From NCBI RefSeq assembly GCF_018448495.1, contig NZ_CP049902.1:1922001-1986000 (forward strand): a stretch of DNA of 64,000 nt, in the 5' to 3' direction. This stretch comes from Psychrobacter sp. WY6 (GTDB taxonomy: Bacteria > Pseudomonadota > Gammaproteobacteria > Pseudomonadales > Moraxellaceae). Below the pieces are notes generated by a model, which searched no databases, was not told the DNA's origin, and saw nothing but the letters and a program-made list of their open reading frames with translations. Positions 62,102 through 64,000 of this stretch are shown here, in pieces. Position 1 is the stretch's first letter. Each line of letters starts with the position of its first letter. The translations under genes were made by a program, and so were the position numbers.

Positions 62102-62875
62102 TTAACGGATAGGCATCAATACTTGCCCACGGCAACTATCAGCACTCGCATCTAATGTCTCATATTGCTTATAATAGCTGACGATCAGCTCTTCCAAAGC
62201 GACGTTGGTCTGTGAATCATGGGTATTGACGTATGCTTCGCGGGCTTGTTCAAGCCAACGATCTGCCATGCGAAAATGGATGCCTGATTCCCGCCAGCCG
62301 CGCTCGCACTGGTTCGTAGCAGCCCAAATTAAAGCGACCTCGCTGAAGGCTATCTCTCGTGGTGCTGACTCGATACCACCGCTATCTTTTAGCGCGTTTA
62401 AGGTTGCCCATAGATCGGGGCGCATGAGAGCAGAGTTTGAGGGTATGTCTTGAATAAGGTTGAGATCTTGTTCCTTGCCATTTCTTAAGGTAGTCAAAAT
62501 CGTCTCTGCTGCCTGTGCTGCTTGCTGCCCAGCAGGTGAACGACTATTTATGCTGTCTTGATGGATGGCGTAGTTAAGCCAAGCCTGAGCTTTATAGGCA
62601 AAGTATTGCTGACGTGCACTCATGTTTTTTTTGTTGATACGCTTGTAACTCTGTCAACATACAGTTCATAGCACGTTGGCGCGTACTTTGGTATTTTGGG
62701 TGGTGAGACTGAGTTTGAACATCATTGCACAGTGATTATCGTCATGGGTTACTGCCACTTCAGGAGTATGATGACTCGCCGATGCAACCGAGGTCATTGT
62801 CAGGAAAAAAACGGTTGATAATAAAGCCTTTATAGGCTGTTTATAATGGGCTGCTTTGTTGGCATGATTAGGCAT
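62102..62875 (-). CDS. Secreted protein of unknown function, two frameshifts
   Basis: ATG at 62875 with GAGG upstream opens a signal peptide (AHYKQPIKALLSTVFFLTMT, then SVASA). The mature start is SHHTPEVAVTHDDNHCAMMF. The reading continues in a second frame (RAMNCMLTELQAYQQKK) and then a third (MSARQQYFAYKAQAWLNYAI to SADSCRGQVLMPIR). Frame changes fall near 62675 and 62625. About 258 residues, mostly helical, resembling periplasmic helical-repeat proteins with several Cys. In many Moraxellaceae such a protein neighbours an OmpA or surface-barrel gene, as here, but I cannot name the family. A role with the next gene is possible. Confidence 0.65.
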
Positions 62876-63039
62876 GATGCAAAACCTCATATTAAGCGGA
62901 TCAGTATCAATATTGGTATTGGTACTTGCGGTTTTTGGCGTTGATCTCATCACTTATTAAAATATCTTTCATATAATATGATGAACAGCGCGATAACGCC
63001 CGCATTGTCGTCAGATAATAACACGACAATGGGGATAAA

Positions 63040-64000
63040 TTACAATGTAGAGTGAGTCGTCAAACGCTGGTTCTTACGTGGATCATCACGTTTGAATAGG
63101 TCTTCGTCAAACTTGAAGCGTAATCTAAAGTAAGCGCCTTCCATAGTGCTATCGTCATAAGCGATGTCTTCATCCTCAAAGCCCATAAAGTTATAACCTA
63201 GTGACAACCAAAGATTGGTCATCGGGCTATAGCCCACTTCCGCACCCAGCATATAAGACATATCATCTGCTTGTTTGTTCCAATAAGTGCCTGCTTGCAA
63301 ACCCACATCCCAGCGCTCACTGATGTCATATAGACCGCGAGCATAAAGCGCATGGGCTGTATTGTCGCTACTAATATCATCAGCATCAAACTGAGTATAT
63401 TTACCCGCGTAACGGCCTGATAACGTCAACGGACGCGTTGGATGATAGTTACCACTCAATGACCAGATAACGGCGTCTTTTTGATAGGCGTCATCGCCAG
63501 TACTGTTATCATCTAAGCGATACTCAAGCTTGGCTAACATGTCTAACTGATTGCTATCATAATCACGATAAGCAGCTCCTAGCTGGAAGCGATTAATCGT
63601 GCGATTGCCATCGTCATAATCGACGCGCGAGTAGATGTCTTTGGCCAACAGAGTCACATCGTCAGTATAGCGATAAGCAATACCAGCGCTACCTAGCAAT
63701 GTGTCACTGGTCTCACCCCAACGCTTCTCAAAACGCGCTGAGGCTTTGTAATCTTCTTTCGCAAGATACTCTATACCAATGCCAGCTGCCGTTGCGGTGT
63801 TTTCGGTATCGCCCTCTAATGATTCAACACGCTCAAATAAGGTGTTTAAAGTCAGACCTTCTTGAACATACCACTTGTTTTTTAGACCGATAGCAGCTTC
63901 AGCTTCGCGAGCACTAATGGCGTCACTCATGCGATATTCGCTATAGACTTTGCCATCTTTCATATAAGCGGCATCAAAACCGAAAACCGTACGCTGACGT
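63040..64000 (-). CDS. Outer-membrane beta-barrel protein, C-terminal part (cut by the window end)
   Basis: The frame is open through the window edge at 64000, so the 5' end is missing. About 320 residues are visible. The sequence alternates aromatic, amphipathic strands of barrel type (RYTDDVTLLAKDIYSRVDYD, LTLSGRYAGKYTQFDADDIS, LYDISERWDVGLQAGTYWNK, LGAEVGYSPMTNLWLSLGYN) and ends in AYFRLRFKFDEDLFKRDD. The final aromatic strand is followed by a polar tail, which is unusual because classical barrels end in Phe. It may be the barrel of a larger surface protein. The family cannot be named from this part. Confidence 0.7.
   Translation of the reverse strand, partial: RQRTVFGFDAAYMKDGKVYSEYRMSDAISAREAEAAIGLKNKWYVQEGLTLNTLFERVESLEGDTENTATAAGIGIEYLAKEDYKASARFEKRWGETSDTLLGSAGIAYRYTDDVTLLAKDIYSRVDYDDGNRTINRFQLGAAYRDYDSNQLDMLAKLEYRLDDNSTGDDAYQKDAVIWSLSGNYHPTRPLTLSGRYAGKYTQFDADDISSDNTAHALYARGLYDISERWDVGLQAGTYWNKQADDMSYMLGAEVGYSPMTNLWLSLGYNFMGFEDEDIAYDDSTMEGAYFRLRFKFDEDLFKRDDPRKNQRLTTHSTL

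Noticed and set aside
1..64000. CRISPR arrays, insertion sequences, prophage genes, rRNA
   Set aside because: No regularly spaced repeats, transposase motifs, phage structural genes or rRNA sequences were seen.

Overview
The window looks like a chromosomal segment of a gamma-proteobacterium of the family Moraxellaceae, most likely Psychrobacter. This is inferred from protein style and gene set: a dispersed type II secretion system with gspE apart from gspHIJK, FimV-type proteins, ppsA/ppsR, cobTSC, a Moraxellaceae-like rpsF-rpsR-rplI block with no priB, and moderately low GC. No database search was possible. I see no prophage, insertion sequence, CRISPR array or rRNA.

Layout. 0.2-7.5 kb: infA, truA, an asparaginase, a FimV homologue split into two adjacent genes, and queA. 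7.6-11.9 kb: dinB, a small unknown protein, tRNA-Leu(CAA), fpr and trmO. 12-19.1 kb: the type II secretion ATPase gspE, tatD, a TetR regulator, then the minor pseudopilins gspH-I-J-K. 19.1-23.2 kb: a FabR-like regulator, dgt, a histidine-rich lipoprotein with an MliC-like domain, and ychF. 23.5-30.4 kb: a UvrD-like helicase and, tail to tail with it, a very large superfamily 1 helicase carrying a C-terminal nuclease domain. 30.8-38.1 kb: a DadA-like FAD dehydrogenase with RidA, a small membrane protein, a crotonase, a VOC protein divergent from a LysR regulator, and a GntP permease with glycerate kinase. 38.3-40.8 kb: cobT-cobS-cobC, the late steps of cobalamin assembly. 40.8-46.4 kb: a hypothetical gene, rpsF-rpsR-rplI, a GYF_2-RDD membrane protein and ppsA. 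46.9-50.1 kb: ppsR, a DUF4377 lipoprotein and sthA. 50.3-56.8 kb: a minus-strand exporter operon (TolC-like protein, YihY/BrkB protein, HlyD-type adaptor, two ABC-2 permeases) with no ATPase gene. 57.4-64 kb: glpK, a glycine-zipper protein, an endonuclease/exonuclease/phosphatase-family protein, a TetR regulator, a secreted protein, and the C-terminal part of an outer-membrane barrel cut by the window edge.

The dominant oddity is that more than half of the protein genes are interrupted by single-base indels, usually in homopolymer runs. Conserved reading continues immediately in another frame. The affected genes include ribosomal proteins S18, S6 and L9, and PEP synthase carries many. This fits base-calling error in a draft assembly far better than genuine gene decay. 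Broken genes are therefore given here as one feature across all fragments, with the approximate frameshift positions.

Several sets work together: gspE with gspHIJK (protein secretion), the FAD dehydrogenase with RidA (imine clean-up), ppsA with its divergent regulator ppsR (gluconeogenesis), gntP with glycerate kinase, cobTSC, and the TolC-HlyD-permease exporter. The best candidate for something less familiar is the helicase-nuclease next to the second helicase at 23.5-30.4 kb. The ATPase-less exporter operon and the His-rich lipoprotein are the next most interesting.
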